48,213 nt of DNA, from the NCBI GenBank assembly GCA_947642455.1, contig CANRSN010000002.1, positions 1-48,213 on the forward strand. Reading direction: 5' to 3'. The position numbers were made by a program, and so were the translations under genes. Within the stretch, counting starts at the first letter, position 1, and every line of letters begins with the position of its first letter. The DNA comes from an uncultured Clostridiaceae bacterium. GTDB lineage: Bacteria; Bacillota; Clostridia; TANB77; CAG-508. Positions 45,801-48,213 of this stretch are shown here, one piece after another. Under the pieces are notes generated by a model that saw only the letters and a list, made by a program, of their open reading frames with translations, was not told the origin of the DNA and ran no database searches.

Positions 45801-48213
45801 ACAACAGAGGATCCTACAAGATATGAAACTGTAAAACAAGATGAACAAGAAGACCAAGAAGAAGTAAAAATAGGAATACCAGCAAATGTAATAGTACATC
45901 ACTACATCTATGATGCACAAAACAATGAGTACACAACAATAAAACTTGCAGAAGATGAGACAAAAGAAGGAATAATAGGAGAAGAATATACAACAAGTCC
46001 ATCAAGCAAAGTACCAGCAAACTACACAGTAGTAAATGCTTTACCAGATAAGCATGAGGGAAAAATGACAGAAGAAACAATAGAAGTAATCTACTACTAT
46101 AGTTTAACAACACCAACAGTAGAAAACAAAATTACAAAAATAGCTACAGCAAACAAACTTGTAGAAGAAACAATAACAAAAGAAGAGGAAGCAGAAGAAA
46201 AAGTAAACATCCCAGTATTAACAAAAGAAGGTGGAGCAGTAAACTATAGCATAAGCTACAAAGCAGAAATAACAAACTACATAGGAAAAGCAAGTATACA
46301 AATAGTAGATTCATTACCTGCAAAAATAGACAAAGAAAAATCAGAATTAAATGGAGGAACATACAACGAAGAAGAAAACACAATAACATGGGTAGAAGAA
46401 ATAGAAAACATAGACACATATGCAAACAAAACAGGAGAACATGAAGGTGGAGAATATAGAAATGGAACATATACAAAACAAATAGAAAAACAAATAAGCC
46501 TAGTATATGTAGACCAAAACCTAGCAGAAGACCTAATTAACACAGTAACAGGAACAGTAAAACTATATTACCCAGAAAAACACCCAGAAGCAGGAAAAGA
46601 GCAAACAGTAGAAGAAACTACAGATGAAGAAACAGTAAAACAAGAATACACAGTAGACATAAAAATACAAAAACAATGGGATGACAACAACAACCAAAAA
46701 CAAAAACGTCCACAAAGTGTAATTATAGAAATAATGGAAAATGTATCAAAAGACACATTAACAGTAGAACTAAGCGAAGCAAACAACTGGAAACATGAAA
46801 TAAAAGGATTACCTAAATATGATGAAACAGGAAGAAAAATAGAATATGAAATAACAGAAAAAGAAGCAAACGAAGGAGACCTAAAATACTATGAAACTCC
46901 AGTAATAACAAAAGTAGAAACGACAAGTTCAGAAGCACAAAATTCAGAAAAACAAACTTCAGGAGTACAAAAAACACAAGGACAACAAACAGTAACAACA
47001 TATGAATACACAGTAACAAACACATACAAGTTATTGAACACAGACTTAAAAGCACAAATAACAAAACAAGGAACAGAAGAAATCACAACATCTGCACAAC
47101 CTGTGGAATACAATGTTCAATTCACAGCAGAAATTGCAAATTATATAGGAAGTGGAAAAGTAACAATAGTAGACACACTACCATACAAAATAGATGAAGC
47201 AAAATCAAATTTAAATGGTGGAAAATACAACAGCAAAACACAAACAATCACTTGGGAACAAGAATTACCAGATATAGACACAGACAAAGCGGGAGAAAGT
47301 TACAAAGTAAACATAACAAAACAAATAACAGTAGTATATACAAACCTAGATGCAGAAATGCAAGAAATAATAAACAATGTAAAAGGAAAAGTAGAACTAT
47401 ACGAAACAGAGCAAAAAGACGAAGCAGAAGATGAAGCAAAAACAGTAATTAACATAAAAGGAAATGTAATAGTAAAATATGTAGACATAGAAACTAACCA
47501 AGAAATAGCAGATAGAGAAAGCATAGAAGGAAAAGTTGGCGAGAAATACGAAACAGAGCAAAAAGAAATAGAAGACTATATATTCGTAAAACACTCAAAC
47601 AACACAGAAGGAAAAATAAAAGAACAAACACAAGAAGTAATCTACTACTACACAACAACAGATACAAGAGTAATAATAGAATACATAGATGAAGAAGGAA
47701 ACAAACTAACGCAAGATATCATAACAGAAGGAAAAATAGGAGAAAAATATACATCAGAAGAAAAAGAATTTGAAGGTTACGAAATAATAAAAGTACCAGA
47801 AAACAAAGAAGGAACAATGGAAAAAGACGAAATAAAAGTAACATATGTATACAAAAAAATACCAGCAAAAGTAATAGTAAAATACTTAGAAAAAGGAACA
47901 GACAAAGAGCTATTACCAGAAGATATAATTGAAGGAGAAGCAGGAGACAGATACGAAACACAAAGAAAAGTAGTTGAAAATTATAAAAAAGCAGATCAAG
48001 AGCCAACAAATGCAGCAGGAAAAATGACAAAAGAAGTAATAACAGTAATCTACTATTACGAAAAAATTCCAAGTGGAACAGTAACAGTAAAATATGTAGA
48101 CATAGATACAAATGAAGAAATAACATATATAGAAACTAAAGAAGATGGAACGATAGAAGAAAAAACATATAGATATCAAATTACTGGAAATGCAGGAGAC
48201 AAATATAAAACAG
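39804..48213 (+). CDS. Giant modular surface protein, continuation in +1 frame, right end outside window
   Basis: The frame is open from 39804 to the last base (over 2800 codons) and has no start of its own: its first residues (GDDYNNKSNSISKYTKEGQL) are the middle of a propeller blade. Content: propeller blades to about 41370, a TTEV-type domain (41400-41690), four MucBP repeats (VHHY...EVIYYY, 41700-42540), vault-like VTIVDKLPYEIDEEN domains and a Cna-B domain (TKQWNN..., 42960-43260). Five DUF11 repeats (43310-45410) follow, with a palindromic DNA repeat inside the second. Then come more VTIVDNLPYEID, MucBP, Cna-B (KQWDDNNN, 46670-46880) and MucBP modules to the edge. An LPxTG anchor, if present, is outside the window. 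It is probably a wall-linked adhesin. If the frameshift is real the locus is a pseudogene or phase-variable. Confidence 0.8.
43309..45410 (+). repeat. Five tandem DUF11 repeats in the surface-protein gene
   Basis: Units of about 390 bases begin near 43309, 43730, 44250, 44655 and 45050. The first four share the near-identical sequence AAAGTAAATGGACAATC (one base differs in some) coding for K(V/L)NGQSSYEL. The high DNA identity suggests recent expansion or gene conversion. Confidence 0.8.
44003..44047 (+). repeat. Half of the GGGACGGAGC palindrome inside the DUF11 region
   Basis: TGGGACGGAGCAAATCGGGA...CCCAAAAGGGACAGAC matches the left arm of the intergenic palindromes, read here as ACG GAG CAA ATC GGG ACA, a different frame from the copy in the ATPase. 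A shorter GGGACTTCGCAGGGC piece precedes it at 43983. Sister DUF11 repeats lack this segment. Confidence 0.9.

Noticed and set aside
30370-48179. Many long minus-strand open frames rich in Leu and Phe across the giant gene
   Set aside because: They are complements of an A-rich coding strand, lack ribosome sites and match no family, while the plus-strand frame encodes recognisable domains.

Overview
The window is very AT-rich, uses the standard code (TGA is a stop, TGG is Trp), has strong AGGAGG-type ribosome binding sites and near-consensus sigma-A promoters with 17-base spacers. Gene content (SMC, RNase HII, EF-Ts/S2, pyrimidine nucleoside phosphorylase, a PerR/Fur-family regulator with a Fur-type box, SpaA/Cna-B, MucBP and DUF11 surface modules) points to an uncultured, low-GC, Gram-positive Clostridia-like bacterium, probably host-associated. 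The lineage is an inference. I saw no rRNA, tRNA, CRISPR array or transposase gene.

Layout. 1-5.6 kb (+): a truncated palindromic repeat, a nucleosidase-like gene behind a structured leader, smc, a palindromic element and a secreted beta protein. 5.8-9.4 kb (-): a small secreted beta protein behind a promoter with a palindromic operator, then an FtsX-type permease and its ATPase. 9.6-14.1 kb (+): a P2A calcium-type ATPase carrying an in-frame palindromic repeat and a 12-residue tandem repeat, and an M23 peptidase whose start is not ATG. 14.3-15.6 kb (-): HtrA. 15.9-18.7 kb (+): a pilin-like protein and an overlapping pair of unknown genes. 18.7-23.7 kb: two back-to-back palindromic elements, rnhB, an XRE regulator, pdp, another mobile palindrome with a 9-bp target duplication, a small membrane protein, a YvyF-like zinc ribbon and a PerR-like regulator behind the second copy of the structured leader. 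23.9-25.7 kb (-): rpsB-tsf. 26.1-29.6 kb (+): a co-directional set of a YgjP-type metallopeptidase, a membrane-anchored esterase, a condensation-type acyltransferase and a polytopic membrane protein. 29.9-48.2 kb (+): one giant surface-protein locus (over 6,100 codons) that runs off the right edge and is interrupted by a frameshift near 39.8 kb.

The most unusual material is not the genes but the repeats. (1) A ~165-bp leader with three nested helices and a helix that would cover the ribosome binding site lies directly downstream of the promoters of two unrelated genes. (2) A family of ~190-220-bp palindromic elements has a conserved GC-rich core. Whole, halved and core-less forms all occur, and one copy has a target duplication. 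(3) A GGGACGGAGC-type palindrome is found twice whole between genes and twice as a half inside genes, read in two different frames. In the giant protein, comparison with sister repeats shows exactly where it entered.

The giant protein has an N-terminal membrane anchor, SpaA/Cna-B domains, delta-60-like propeller repeats (DGGYIVGG...), a TTEV-type beta domain, MucBP repeats and DUF11 repeats. The order SpaA, propeller, TTEV domain, MucBP occurs twice, so the gene appears to have grown by duplicating a composite cassette.
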